DNA of 64,000 nt from Annona cherimola (GCA_030490835.1 CM059973.1:53076008-53140007); one strand, 5' to 3'. Numbered from the stretch's first letter, positions 12,547 through 25,378 are shown. Made by a program: numbers and translations. The notes: generated by a model from the letters alone, not told the origin.

Positions 12547-13015
12547 TCACGCGGCGGGATTTTAATTGGAACTCATCCAAAAAAAATTTTCATTCATCAT
12601 CGTTCATATCTTTACATTTCACATCATTCATCAAACAAGTGGTGATACACTTGTAATAAAATTTCAAATTCTATTTCATAGCATCTCATCCTGCTTTTCT
12701 ACAATGACATTTACATTTCATACACACATCCACACAAGCATTGGATCGCATAGAATTTATAATTCTACATAAGTTCACATATACATTAGCATACCTAAGC
12801 ATATTCATGCTTTTCCATTCCTTATAGCCTACCTGGCCATCATCTCGTGCCTTACTTCATTGATTAGATTTGCATCTCATTGAGTTTCCCGATACCTGTC
12901 TAAGGTTTGGGAAAACAAAACATGAGTGACAACTCAGTAAGCAAGCATTTTATCTTTTAGGGCAAGACTTCCTTGAAAATCATTTCATTAAACATCTTGA
13001 ACACCTTTTTCTTGA

Positions 13016-13530
13016 GGACATTTATATGTCCTAAAATATTTTTCTCATAAATCATTTTGGCTAGGGGACATTTTAAGTCTCAAAACATCTTGACATAAAC
13101 CATATTTGGCAATGGACATTCTCATGTCCACCAAAAGACATTTTTCCACATAAATCATTTTGGCATTGGACGTTCATACGTCTTAAAATATTTTTCCACT
13201 TAAACCTTGTCGGAAACGGATGTTTATACGTCCTAAAACATTTTTCCACGTAAACCTTGTTGTAATCGGACGTTTATACATCCTAAAATGTTTTTCACAT
13301 AAACACTTTGATAATGGACATTTTTATGTCCAAAATACATTTCCCGTAAGCCATTTTGGCAATGGACATTCATATGTCCACAAACACCTTTATCCCTTAA
13401 ACTCTTTAGAAATGAACATTTTTATGTCCACATATGTTCCAACATAAATCCCTTTAGGAAATGGACATTCTCATGTCCAACCATTTTTTCCACATAAATC
13501 CTTTTGGAAATGGACATTCTTATGTCCAAA
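13016..13530 (-). repeat. Hairpin array A: GGACAT-loop-ATGTCC at about 50-bp spacing
   Basis: Inverted repeats of the form GGACATnnnnATGTCC occur at about 13016, 13064, 13114, 13168, 13217, 13267, 13315, 13364, 13413, 13463 and 13511. Between them are repeated 'cacataaaccttttgg' linkers, so this is a degenerate tandem repeat of about 50 bp. Some units change both arms together, for example GGACGTTCATACGTC at 13168. A second array is at about 38295-38850 and part of an inverted one at 37675-37800. Confidence 0.75.
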
Positions 13531-13818
13531 ATATTTTCCAACATAAACCCTTTTTCATAATCTCAATCTTGGGGCTTGTTTATAGCAAACAAGTCATAAA
13601 TCATTTTCATGAAAACTTTTGCATAGTAACCATTTCTTTTTATTATTAATATTTACACATTTTGTGTAAAATACCTTGCTTTTAGGGTAACTTATACATA
13701 ATGGCTCATAAAAATTCAATTTAGGATAACTTTTTCATATAAATGCTTTTATATCCCAATCTTTGGGCTTTTGAAAAGCAAAATGTATGCAAACGCATTT
13801 CTCCTCATCCAGTAGTGA

Positions 13819-13831
13819 CACTTTGCAAGTG
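13819..13831 (-). other. Short inverted repeat CACTT-NNN-AAGTG
   Basis: CACTTTGCAAGTG can form a 5-bp stem with a 3-base loop. Equivalents at the same LTR position are CACTTATCAAGTG (about 19666), CACTTACCAAGTG (29693 and 34549), CACTTGCTAAGTG (37371), CACTTGGTAAGTG and CACTTGATAAGTG (about 53480 and 53710), and CACTTAGCAAGTG (56212). The arms are conserved while the loop varies. Confidence 0.5.
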
Positions 13832-13867
13832 ATCATGCTACCTTTTGGAAAAGAATCCTTAAAAGCA

Positions 13868-14020
13868 CGCTAGCCAGGCTGTTCCTTTATCCTGCTCCCA
13901 TCTCAGGGAGGGCGCCGCTGGCACTCCTGTCATCCCTTAGCGACTTGGCCATATGTAGAGTGGGCCCCGTTCATCCCAACCGTGCTCTATAACCTGCTTG
14001 TTCCTTGTACTGGTGCACCA
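13868..14020 (-). other. GC-rich island in LTR
   Basis: This stretch of about 150 bp (gctagccagg...ggagggcgccgctggcac...cgacttggcc...ggtgcacc) stands out from the AT-rich LTR. Recognisable counterparts are at 39178-39330, 19840-19925, 29785-29905, 34625-34750, 44200-44350 (plus), 53285-53425 (plus) and 56455-56600. Shared words are the CGCCGCCGGC-like core, 'cgacttgg' and 'ttgtgcacca'. No stable reading frame is shared. Confidence 0.55.
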
Positions 14021-14032
14021 TACATTATTATG

Positions 14033-14180
14033 ACGGACCGCAGTCCGTTTGGTTTGAAGAACCACAGACCGCAGCCCATGTTCACAGACCGCAACCTGCA
14101 TCCATACTCACAAAAGTCTTAGACCGAAGTCTATATCTTTAAAAAAACATTTTCAAAAACACATCACAGACCATAGTCCG
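14033..14180 (-). repeat. Hairpin set B: ACGGAC-CGCA-GTCCGT repeats
   Basis: The first unit, ACGGACCGCAGTCCGT (14033-14048), is a perfect 6-bp inverted repeat with a 4-base loop. It is followed at 25-50 bp intervals by variants such as CAGACCGCAGCCCATG, AGACCGAAGTCT and CAGACCATAGTCCGTG. The set recurs at 39344-39509. A related unit CACAGACTAGGGTCTGTG lies at 53211-53228 in a family II LTR. Confidence 0.65.
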
Positions 14181-17100
14181 TGTCAACTTATAAGCGAGCG
14201 CACCCACTTTAACAAGTTGTCATTTGAAATCAATTTCTTGTCCGCATGTCAATTTTGTCATTTTTACATAAAGGGCTTGCATAATCTTTTGCATACCATT
14301 TAGCAATCCGAAATCAAACCATTTTATGAAATCAACATAGGAGGTTGGTTAGCCTTAAATCCCCTTCAACACATCCGTATAAACATTTTTCAAGATATTT
14401 TCAATATAGATTTCCTTATCTAAAGGAAATCAAAACTTTTCGAATATCATTTTAAAACATATGAAATATGTCCAAATCATCATTTATTATTTAATAATCA
14501 AGACCTAACAAAACAAATCTTTTTCATAAATCAAATCTCCTTTTTCTTTTTTTTCTTTTATAACATGATTACTTATCATTAAACATCATAAGGGAAATTC
14601 AAAACTTATTTACATTTGTTGCTTTGTGAAAAAGGGCAAATTTTTCTTTTTCTTATAAATACTTTTGAAACAACATCATAAAGAACTCACTTGCTTAAAA
14701 GAAAATTCTTAAAAACCATCGGCATCGAACATGAAATCCTTTGAAAACATTATCGTGGAGAACTTGCTTACTCATAAGCAAAATTCTCAATTCCATTAAC
14801 ATAAAGCATTGCCAATCTTTGGCAACACTGATGATAAAATCCTTATCTTAAAACGTATTGGTTGCTTCCCATGAAGCAAATCTTGAGGCTTTTCCTTAAA
14901 GCCATTCTTTTCTAAAAATTTACAACTTTTCATGAAAGCCGTCATTTTTCAAAACTTGTGACTTTTCATTAAAGCCATCATTTTTCAAAACTTGTGCTTG
15001 CGCATTCGTTAATACATAAACATAATCATTTCAATAACATATCATCATATAGAAAGAAAATATTATTTTAGAAAGTTCGCTTGCTTACCTGAGATCGCCA
15101 TAATCTCTTTCCTTCCATTCTTTTCCTTGCCTTTGCCTAAATAAATGAAAATAACATTTTATTTATTTACATTGTCTTCAAATACTTATTTTCCTTAGTT
15201 TTTCAACCTACATAAATCCATCTAGACTTATATTACACTAACTTAGCCCACTTGTCTTTCAAGTCGGGTGTTCATACGTATTATAATCTATACATATCAA
15301 ATCATCCATTTCTCAACATATAAATCATGTGTTTCTTAAAATTTCTCGAAACAGAAACTTGTCTCTAATTCTAGCATAATTAAACCCCATAATTAACACA
15401 TAATTTAGCGTTTAGTTTCAGATTTATAATCCATTTATCATAGGGTTCCCAAAACAGCAACTTTAGAACTCGTTTTTCGTCGTTTCAATGCTCTCTTTAG
15501 CAACATGGTTTAAACAGATTTTTAACCCAAATTTTTTAGCCTTAAACCATTATTTTCTTAACCTAAATTTAGGGTATTAATATATGTTTAAAATCCATAT
15601 ATTAACTCATCTTAAAACATCAACTTATTTCCCTATTGCAGGTACCCTTTTCACCCTATTTGGACACCTATTCATAAAATTCATAAAATCAGATTTGGGG
15701 CTTATCTTCCCAAATTATTTTGGAAGTCCAAAGTAACCTAATCCTAGGATATTTTACCCTACATAACTTTCATAAATCATTTAATCTCATTTCCCCACCA
15801 TTTTTAACATTAAAATGGAAAAATCGAGTCATATTAGCAACCCTAGGTTCCATACCTTATAAATCAGCAACCTATTCATAAATAATCATATGACTTACAC
15901 TAAATCATGATTTATATCCCATTATAAGTCAAATTCCATCACAAAAATCTAGAATTTAACATTTATCTTGATTTATTCCTTAAGTTGTCCATAATGTTGA
16001 ATTCAGGCACACTAAATTCTCAAAATCTTGTATTAATATCAAATCAAGTAGTTTTGATCGAAAATTTCTACCATACCTTAATAACGATATTAATTAACCA
16101 AAATAAATATTTCCATAAAAAAATTAAGCATTTATATTTATGTTGGTATTTTTACCTTGCTAGACAGTAGCACTCCTTTTCAGACAGCCTTAATTACGTA
16201 AATTATTGGGTATATTTATACCTATAAAAACCTAATTTTTATTTTTTTCGTGTGATCCAAAATATGTCTTATATAAATTTTAAAATTTTCAGCTCAAAAT
16301 TCCTTGTATAAAAATTATTAAAAATCATTTGGTACAGCTGATCCTGCCACCTGTTTAATCCTATCTAGGTTGATGTTTCTGGATTTGTAATTTGCAACGT
16401 GATTATCCTTTTGAGCGGAAAATTGGGTCATTCCTCAATCATGTCATAATGAGTATTTACAAAAATTTTCTTCCTAAAAATCATTCATTAACCATTTCTT
16501 CCATATTTTTGATTTCTGCCTCATTTCTTCTAGATTTTGCTCCCATATTTGCATCTCTTTTCAATACATATGCAAAACCCTCAATCAATACTTAATTTCA
16601 GAATTTTATTAATCTTTATTTAGAGGTTTATTATGATTCAAAATCATGATTCTAATATCAAGAAGAAAACTTGGAAATTGGAAGGCTTAACTCAACGGGT
16701 ACTTACCCGATTTCGTCGATTCTTTGCCCCCGAGCTTCCCGAGCTGCTACCAAGCCTTGCCTTCCTCTTTCCTTCTCATTTTCCTCCTCTTTTCTCCTCT
16801 TCCTTGCTGGGTTGGACGTGCAGCCTTTGGAGAAAATCTCCATTTTTCTCCCTTTTTCCTCTCTTTTCTCTCTCCTTCTTTCTCTCCTTCTCCCCCTGCT
16901 GGGACGTGCAACAGCTTGCTCTCCCCTTTTTTTCTTTTTATAAGTCACTTTTCTTGGTGCTTAAGTAACCCCCTAGGGCATTTTTGTAAATTCTATTTTT
17001 ACCTTTCCCAAATTGCCCTCTTTGCTTAGCTCTTAAGTAATCTCTTACTTTCTCTCCAAGAAAGCGACTTCTCATGGTAATTAGCTTAATCCATTCTCTT

Positions 17101-18104
17101 CATCTCATAGATTTCATAATTTTATTCCATCGTTTCAAATTTCATCTCAAATCGACGTTTCTAACTTAAGTTATGACCACTTGAATTTATCTTTTGAATT
17201 TGGGATAAAAATAATTAATTATCACCCTAATCCCATCATGATTCCCTTAATCCAATCCATTCATAAGATTGATCCCACCATCGTGAGCTTACCTTTCAAA
17301 TTTCATCGAAATCCGCCTTGTAGGCGTTGAGTTATGAATTTTTTATCATTTTTCACCTTAAATTCATAATTACACTTTAATCTCTATAAATTAAATCATG
17401 ATTATTAACATGATTATTCATGACACCTTGTTACCTTTAAATCCTCATTAAGCCCCTCGGGTCATACCGACTTACTTTGGGCTCCGGCGATTGAATTTTT
17501 AATCACCGTTTCCAATGAAAACCTTAATTCAAATTGTGACATAATTGACAAAAATATTCAAAATTCATTTTCATCACATATAAATCATGTATATATGTTC
17601 AATACATCCCATTGAGTCCTACACAGGTTGGAGTTTCACAATCCTCCCCCCTTATAACAAGTTTCGTCCCGAAACCTATTACATTTCAAATGTTGGGGGT
17701 AAAGCTCATATAAATTTGCTAATTCATCATCTTCCTCTAATATTTCAATGGTTCACTACGCTTCCACTGCGCTACTCTGTTTTAGTGGCATTTTTAGCCT
17801 TGGTCCAATAGACCTATTACTTGTCTCTACTACTTCCTGTTTCCTGTTCCCTCATGGACATCTTATTGAAATTGTTCTTTTCTGTATGCCATCCATCTTT
17901 TACCCTTATGGCAGGCATACTATTTTCCTTATACATAGAGAAATTATAGAATTTCTCATCTTATCATAGGGTAAGATCTAGGCTACCCATTCATTCATAA
18001 AAAATCTATAGCAATCATTTTCACATATCATCAATAATACATTCATTTTATAATATAGAGCAAAAGTTGCTCTTATATAGAGTTTCATACATGTCTTAGC
18101 AAAA

Positions 18105-18323
18105 GACACTTTTGCGAAGTTATCCATTCTTTCTACCAGTGAGGTATTACCTGTAGCGGTAGCACCTTCAATTCTTTGGCTTAGGGTTGATAGTTGCCCG
18201 TCGTTAACGAGCTCATGTACTCACTTTTCCTGTTCGTTTAGATTTGCTACTGGATTTTCTTCTTTCTTATTGACTCATATCGATAACTACCTTTCCCTTA
18301 TTCAAAACTAAGGTAATAGGCAT
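18105..18323 (-). pseudogene. gag N-terminal relic
   Basis: An ATG at 18323 (minus strand) opens the same MPITLVLNKGKA-like start as the relic at 7474 and is soon interrupted. DNA similarity to the gag start of the family II element (33593) extends about 200 bp. It is a broken remnant of a chromovirus gag. Confidence 0.55.
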
Positions 18324-19129
18324 GTTGTAGAACGCAACATATAAAATTATGTCAATAGCATTTCTTATCATAATATTCATTCATATCACACATAGTCAAT
18401 ATGATCATTTCTGATCATAGAATCATCATACATAGTAAATTTTACAATCTAGAAAGATCAATGATCTTTCCTTTTTCATATACATTTAGCACTTAATAAA
18501 ATCAAATGCATTCATATTTTTCATAACATCAAACATCATACATTAGGAGTCAAAAGAAACTCCCTTTGCCTACCTTTCTCATTTCTACCTACACATTTCA
18601 TGGTGTAAGGTTGCTTTTCCCCACACATACAGATTAATTTGCATAATCTGTCATTTTATCATGAACATAATTTCTAAATCAATCAATCAATTAGAAAATC
18701 AACGCCTAGGTGCCGCCTAAATGGCGCCACAGCATCGCATCTTATACATGCAAAGTCTAACACAGTCCTGTGCTATATTAGGTAAGGTGTGGTCAACCTT
18801 AGGTATGGGGGGTCTCTATGTAGGGTTCCATAATCCGTCATTTGTTATGATTTCCTTCTATCCTTTGTTCTTTCTTAAATTTTCCTACCTCCTTCTTATA
18901 CCATCTATACTATGAAATATGACAATCCAGCTATATTTCCTCAAATAATCATATTCTTGTGTCATAATGACGCACAATATAAGACAATACATATCGTATA
19001 TGTCTTATAATCTCAATCTATCTCTTTAATCATTTTTCCATTTTTCTTCTATATCTATCTATCAATCCTTACTGAAATATCATCTTGTGATATCAAATCT
19101 TTTCTTACCACGCCTATTTACCAATCCTT

Positions 19130-19141
19130 GCTTTGATACCA
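19130..19141 (-). other. Primer binding site, one mismatch
   Basis: The minus strand reads TGGTATCAAAGC, one change from the initiator tRNA-Met complement, five bases inside the LTR terminus at 19147. Confidence 0.7.
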
Positions 19142-19146
19142 TTCTC

Positions 19147-22100
19147 TGTGGCACCCCAGCCCGAGCGTCACAACCTTACTCAAGATCGTTTGGCTGGTAA
19201 ACATGATCAAGATTGTTGCCTTGTCACACGACGGGTTTTAATGGATATTTATCCAATTAGATATGTTTCCATAGGAATTTATTTTCCTTTCATTTCTCAT
19301 TTCATGCATAATTAGTTCATTTCCATCCAATAATGTCATAACTAGACATGATTTTCATAATATACTTCAAAACATCTCATAAATCAGATGTCACTATATG
19401 TATCATCCAAAGTTGTCAACATAAGACATCAAAGTATTTACAACCATACGACATAAGTTTTTCACAACATAAAACTTATAACGTTTTTCCCATTTCTTCA
19501 ATGGATGACTCTTGCTCCTTTGCCAGGTCTCTTCTTTCACCTGTCTATGGGTTTGAAAAATGAAAACGTGAGTCGAAACTCAATAAGCAAGCTGTATATT
19601 TTACAGGTAATTCATTTTGAAGGCATATTTATTTAAAAGTATTTTTCTCCCTTCAGTAGAGACACTTATCAAGTGATCAACTACCTGTGGAGCAAAAACC
19701 TTTTCATAAATCATTCATAAAAATTTCGTAAACATTTCATAAACTTTGGATGTGCAAATTCATCATTTCCATTGATGACATTATCCTTCATGTGAGGGTA
19801 CGCTAGCACGGGGAACATTTTTCCATGATATGATCATTTCCATCCTTAGCGTCGGACCTTCCGACTTGGAAACGTCAAGGGGGACTTCTTGTCTACTTAC
19901 TACCTCGACTAGCCTACTTGATTTCAATTCCATGCATGTCTTTTAGTCACCTCGGCATTATATATCTCCTTACACATGGAACTTGTCATTCTCATGTAGA
20001 GAATTCTTTGCATCATCCCTCTTTAATCATCATTTCAATGAAACATCGCATAAACTCATGTTTTATCACATTTCATGCATAATTGCGAAACAGTAAGCAA
20101 TCATTTATTTCAATAGAAATAAACATTTCAATACACATATAGACAAGGAATGACCATCCTTAAACAACTTGGAAAGCATTTAAAATAAAATCATTTAGAA
20201 AGCTGCTTGCTTACCTCTCTTGCTTAGCTTTCCGTTTTGCTTATCCCTTTGCCTTTGCCTATACATATAAGAATGATATAACATTCATATATTTCCTTTG
20301 CTTGCATTCAACTCAGTTTTCTAACCCATTTTCATTACTATACATAATTCCTTCGACTTCTCAAGTCGTTATGCCCATATAGCATATACTTGTGCATTAC
20401 ATGGGCTATTATACATCACATTTAGTCCCTTAAGTAGGGAAATCATTCAATCACATAATAATCACATAATAATCATCCAATAATTATTATTTAATGACTC
20501 ATTACCTTTCTTAAGCCATTTTCCACTTATTTTCCAAAATTCACACATCGTTGCTCATTTTAAACACTCGTTCTTTCCTTAAGTCTCATTAATTAATCCC
20601 AAAATTTGATATTAACATCATGCAATTCTAAACAGAAATATATTCACAAAATTTATCATATTTTCATGCATTTTTGCACAAAACCAAATTACTTAGGTCA
20701 TTTACCACTCATGCATGTCATACTTTCACATATAGCACATATATGAGGCATTTCATAAAATTTTCCAAGTCAGAAATTTAATCCACATTTCAGCATGATA
20801 ATTATCCTTAATTACCACTGTACTTAGGGTATTTTTATGGAATTTAAATCCACTAATCATAGGTTTCCAAAACAGCAACTTTGGAACCCATTTTTCACCA
20901 ATTTAACGTGTCTTTTCATACATAACCCTAAGCAGTTTAATAAATCCGAATTTTCAGCAATTAATCTCACTTTTCTCAATACAAATTTAGGATATTAACA
21001 CATATTTAACATTCATCAATTAACACCCTTCAAAACAGAAAGTTGTTTACCCGTTTCGGGTCCCGTTTTCACTTCGTTTAGACATCGTTTCATAAATTCA
21101 TAAAAATTAGATTTGGGGCTTATCTTCCCAAATCCTTCTGGTCATCAATAATACCCTAAACCTATGATATTTTACCCTAAATAGCTTTCATAAATCATAC
21201 AAATCCATTTGCATACCATTTTTAACATAAAAATGAAGAAATCGAGTCATATACATCACATTGCATTCCATAATTTCTAAAATTCACAACTTAAGCTTAA
21301 ATCAACACAAGTATTTCATTAATACATGATTCATATCCTAAACATATCGTCAATCCAAAACAGCAACTTGTCATGGGAATTCAAGATTTAACAAGTTGAG
21401 TTTTCAATTCAACAGTCATTCAAATCATCAGTTTCACCATCTAAATCATGGAAACTCATTCATATTGCTTAATACCCATTGCATATTAAATCAAGGGGCA
21501 TATTAATTCATTGTTGAAGGAGTCTTTAAGCATCCATTTCATATTCAAAATCTTAGGGTTTAAAACTCAAAATGAAAAGCTTAATCAACACAATCAACTT
21601 ACTTGATTGATGCCAATGAAACCCTAATCACTTGAGATGGATTTCCTCTCCTTTTTCTGCTTTTTTTCCCTTCTTTTTCTTCTATTTTCCTTCCTTTTTG
21701 CTGGGCTAGGTGCTGGACATGAGGGCTACCTTGGGGAGATGGAATTTCAGCACTTAGAAGAATTTCCAAAGATCAATCCATGTGAACGTGCATGCCTCTT
21801 ATAGTGCTGGATTTTCCAACTGCGGGCCCCACTTTTGGAGCTGATTTTCCGCACCATTGAATGCATGGTTATCTCTCCTTATATGCTGGTAAATTCACAA
21901 CCAAGTAAATTCATGTTTTACCTTTTTTTAAAATCCAAAATTCTGCTCAATCTCTACCCTACATCTGTCCCCTTTGGTCACGTCCATTTCCGCATTCATT
22001 TATACATATTTTTCATCATTTTTTTCACCCTAATTTAAGGGTAAATTATATGCCTAATTATCCTTTAATTCATGCATTAATTCGGCATTAAAAAATAGCA

Positions 22101-23119
22101 AAAATGGCAGCAATCGGCACATCATTTGGACGTCATTTGCATGCAACAAGTTGTCCATTTTTTTCACCTTTCATGGCAGCTGCAATTCATGATTTTTTTG
22201 GATTTTTTTACATAATTAAATGCTCATTTATGTATCCCAACATGTCAGCTATTTATGTACATTATTTATAAAATAAAATATTAAAAAAATCCAGCAATAG
22301 CAGCACCTTGGACGTCCATACATCTCCACATCACCTTAGCCCCTTAAATGTGGACATTAATGCATGGATAATTCATGGGATTTTTGCATTTTATAATTAT
22401 GCATAAAATACCCTGCATTGCACCTACATTCAACACCTATTTGGTCTATTAAAAATTGCATTAATTTCATGTACTCTAGCATTTAATTCATGGTACTCTT
22501 GAGGTGCAAAAGTTAACCATATACACCTTTTCTAATTCAGGTATTTTTCCATTATAATATACTTGATCTAAACCTTCCAAAATTTTAATCTCATGATTTC
22601 GTTCAACCTTTTCAAATTTTATCTCAATCCGATTTTCCTAGCTCATGTTATAGCCGTTTGAAGTTAACGGTTGGAATTGAGATATGATCAATGAATCATT
22701 AAACTAATTTCATCAAGGATTTTCATAACCCAATAATCTCATAATATCAAGTCTATCATCATCAACTTCCCTGTCAAATTTCACTTGAATCCGCCCTATA
22801 GGAGTTGAATTATGAATTTTCTATGATTTTCCAACATAATTCCATAATTTCCACTTTAATCTCCATTAATTAAATCATGGAAACTAAACTAAACATTCAT
22901 GCCACATTAGCATGTTTTAATCCTCATTATGCCCTCTTTAGTCACCTTGACTCATATTGGGCTCTGGCAATTAAATTTTTAATCACCATTCTTAATTGAA
23001 CCCTAATTGCAAAATATCATAAAATCCTAAAATCATCCAAAATTTTCATTTAATCATATATAAGTCACATGTACATGTTCAATGGACACATTGAATCCTC
23101 CTTAGGTTGGGGTTTCATA
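19147..23119 (-). mobile_element. Family I LTR, shorter subfamily (about 4.0 kb)
   Basis: It runs from TGTGGCACCCC to GGTTTCATA (the LTR start is mutated from TGTGAAACC to TATGAAACC), 3973 bp, close to the 3972 bp of the solo LTR at 41017. It lacks hairpin array A but has the GC-rich island (about 19840-19925), CACTTATCAAGTG and the acceptor/purine/donor module (about 20209-20275). It lies between two internal regions (17641-19146 and 23120-23915). It could therefore be the 5' LTR of one element or the 3' LTR of the next; one LTR must have been lost by recombination. Confidence 0.8.
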
Positions 23120-23174
23120 ATCATCCCCCCTTATATCAAATTTCGTCCCGAAACCATCTATTCTTTAATTAATT

Positions 23175-23300
23175 GGGGTATTTCCTTAGTTCCCAAATGA
23201 TCTTGCTTTCTGAGTATTGGTTCCATTGAACCTCAACGTATTTAATTTCTCTATTCCAAAGCTTCTATGCTTTATGATCTAGGATCCTTATCCTAATCGG
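23175..23300 (-). pseudogene. Integrase C-terminal chromodomain relic
   Basis: The minus strand reads ILDHKE, stop-interrupted, then KLRNREI-YVEVQWNQYSES-type sequence, ending just before the polypurine tract. This matches the chromodomain end of Del/Tekay-type polyproteins (ILD.KE..LRN..I..VKVQW...S...ATWELE). See the better description for the plus-strand copy at 27127. It is non-functional. Confidence 0.65.
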
Positions 23301-23471
23301 TCACATCCTCCATACTTAGCTAACCTTAGCTAACCTGCATATAGGGAATTCCACCTGTATCATCTTATCGGTTTCCTCAACCGGTAGTACATGCGTGGTT
23401 ACATATTGGCAATCTATGACTAAATGATTATCATCAAAATCAAACTAAGCCATTGCCAAACTTTCTAAAAT

Positions 23472-23618
23472 TTAATTCATACCTGTAACCACTTCATCCT
23501 CTTGCTCCCGTGTCTCCATTTGAGTTAGAGCATGCACACGTACCGGGTTCGTAGAGGTAGTTGGTTGGTTAGCTGCTCCTATTAGCCTTGGCACTGCGGC
23601 TTTTTCACGTCCTTGCGA
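23472..23618 (-). pseudogene. gag/protease-junction relic
   Basis: A 49-codon stretch identical in length to 26809-26955 and 54510-54656. It reads SQGRGKAA..., then NPVHVHALTQ and an acidic stretch before a terminal VTGMN-like end and stop. The pattern resembles the linker ARVFALT..EA...VV.GT between gag zinc knuckle and protease of Ty3-gypsy elements. No zinc knuckle or protease active site (DSG) remains. Confidence 0.55.
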
Positions 23619-23915
23619 CGTTTGTGCTTAGCCAATTCACACAATCACAATCATGTGATATTATCCATCATCATAAGCATCACTACTATCATCATCATAT
23701 ATCATGCATTTCATCATAATAATCACATATCTAATCATCATAAAATCATGTATACCTCATTATATAATTCAATCATTATACTTTGGCTTTTCCATGCCTA
23801 TTTACCAGTCCTTGTTCTGATACCATCTTCTGTAGTATCATACTTATCCTTTCATCATCATTTATTTTCTTTTTCCCACGCCTATTTACCAATACTTGCT
23901 CTGATACCATTCTTT

Positions 23916-24404
23916 TGTGGTGCCCCAAACCGAGACGTCACTTCCTTACCTCAAGACCTTATAGATTGATAAATATGAATCAGGATTGTTGCCCTGATCA
24001 CGCGGCGGAATTTTAATTGGAACTCGTCTAAAATTTTTTTTTTTCATCATCGTCCATATCTTTACATCTCACATCATTCATCAAACAAGTGGCGATACAC
24101 TTGTAATAAAATTTCAAATTCTATTTCACTCATATCATGCTTTTCTACAATAAAAGTCTCCTTGACTAAATCATAACATATACATCTATACATCCATACA
24201 TTCAATCATTGAATCATATAAAACTTAAAATTCTAATTAAGTTCACATACACATTAGCATACCTTAGCATATTCATGCTTTTCCATTCCTTATAGCCTAC
24301 TTGGCCATCATCTCGTGCCTTACTTCATTGCTTAGATTTTCATCTCCTTGAGTTTCCCGGTACCTGTCTAAGGTTTGGGAAAACAAAATGTGAGTGACAA
24401 CTCA
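23916..24404 (-). mobile_element. Family I LTR, terminal fragment
   Basis: It starts TGTGGTGCCCCAAACCGAG and contains the TCAGG hairpin (23990-24007). It is colinear with 12465-12934 up to the CTCAGTAAG box, where orientation flips at 24405. Confidence 0.8.
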
Positions 24405-25378
24405 GTAAGTAAGCGAACTTTCTAAAATTCTATTTTCTTTCTATGTGATTGATATGATTGAAATGTTTATGTTTATGTTTTAATGAATGGGCAATCACAA
24501 GTTTTGAAAATGATGGCTTTAATGAAAAGCCACAATTTTTGGAAAATGACGGCTTTAATGAAAAGTCGTAAATTTTGGAAAAGAATGGCTTTAAGGAAAA
24601 GCCTCAAGGTTTGCTTCATGGGAAGCAAGCAATACATTTTAAGATAAGGATTTTATCATCAGTGTTGCCAAAGATTGACAATGTTTTATGTTAATGGAAT
24701 TGAGAATTTTGCTTATGAGTAAGCAAGTTCTCCATGATAATATTTTCAAAGGATTTCATGTTTGATATCGATGGTTTTAAGAATTTACTTTTAAGTAAGC
24801 AAGTTCTTTATGATGTTGTTTCAAAAGTATTTTATAAGAAAAAGAAAAATTTTCCCTTTTTCACAAAGCAACAAATGTAAATAGGTTTTGAATTTCTCTT
24901 ATGATATTTAATGATAAATAATCATGTTATAAAAAAAAGAAGAAAAAGGAGATTTGATTTATGAAAAAAATTTATTTTTCTAGCTCATGATAATTAAATA
25001 ATAAATGATGATTTGGACATAGTTCATATATTTTGAAATGATATTCGAAAAGTTTTGATTTCCTTTAGATAAGGAAATCTATGTTGAAAATTTGAAAAAT
25101 GTTTATACGGATGTGTTGAAGGGGATTTAAGGATGACCAACCTCCTATGTTGATTTTCTTAAAATGGTTTGGTTTCGGGTTGCTAAAGTAGCATACAAAA
25201 GACCATGCAAGGCTCCTTTATGTAAAAATGACAAAATTGATATGTGGACAAGAAATTGAATTTAAGGTGGTTGAAAAGGGGTTAGCACAATTGCATAACT
25301 TTTGTAAGAAAAAGGCCCCGAAATGGAAACCAAGAAAATGCTAGGAAAATATATGATTTATTCTTGAAAATCTAATAT
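24405..25378 (+). mobile_element. Inverted LTR segment joined at GTAAG(C/T)AAGC
   Basis: From GTAAGTAAGC (24405-24414) onward the sequence is the reverse complement of the LTR interior seen at about 8940-9870, including 'gtttgcttcatgggaagcaagc' and ending 'aagtaaccaagaaaatg'-like text near 25340. At about 25379 it joins a minus LTR of the shorter subfamily. The same flip occurs at 55453-55462. Confidence 0.75.

Larger units (their letters stand above)
12465..17640 (-). mobile_element. Family I LTR, full length (about 5.2 kb)
   Basis: It runs from TGTGGCACCCC (12465) to GGAGTTTCACA (17640), 5176 bp, the longest complete LTR in the window. In element sense it contains a TATA-like site and purine-rich leader (about 16950-16700), the acceptor/purine/donor module (about 15083-15140), hairpin set B (14033-14180), a GC-rich island (13868-14020), a CACTT..AAGTG hairpin (13819-13831), hairpin array A (13016-13530), the GTAAGCAAGC box (12935-12944) and the terminal TCAGG hairpin (12529-12546). 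It is the 3' LTR of the element with internal region 17641-19146. The Leu/Ser/Pro-rich frames at 16633-17029 are pyrimidine-tract artefacts. Confidence 0.85.
17641..19146 (-). mobile_element. Internal region of a second non-autonomous family I element
   Basis: This 1506-bp region lies between LTR start GGAGTTTCACA (17640) and LTR end TGTGGCACCCC (19147). A minus-strand polypurine tract abuts the left LTR and a primer site (19130-19141) abuts the right one. It is colinear with 6872-8332 apart from an insertion-like stretch at about 17990-18110. It holds a degraded gag start (about 18105-18323) and nothing else recognisable. Plus-strand frames at 17748 and 18721 also occur at the matching positions of the other copy; they are antisense and carry no known motif. 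Confidence 0.8.
23120..23915 (-). mobile_element. 796-bp chromovirus-derived internal region, copy 1
   Basis: On the minus strand: primer site TGGTATCAGAGC (23898-23909), a second primer-like unit TGGTATCAGAAC 84 bp further in (23814-23825), an A/T-rich leader with ATG/ATC runs, a gag/protease-junction relic (23472-23618), a chromodomain relic (23175-23300) and a polypurine tract at the left LTR. Nearly the same length and order occur at 26514-27308 and 50598-54953. The His/Ile-rich plus-strand frame at 23613-23969 is antisense to this leader and is not a gene. Confidence 0.85.

Noticed and set aside
13016..13530. CRISPR-like array of palindromes
   Set aside because: Spacing is regular but the spacers are themselves repeats, the palindromes are degenerate and the setting is a plant LTR.
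23613..23969. His/Ile-rich open frame conserved at 23613-23969, 26814-26377 and 54651-55010, looking like a small histidine-rich membrane protein
   Set aside because: It is antisense to the leader of the 796-bp internal region. Its conservation follows from the three copies being repeats, it spans the primer site into the LTR, and it has no upstream promoter or known domain.
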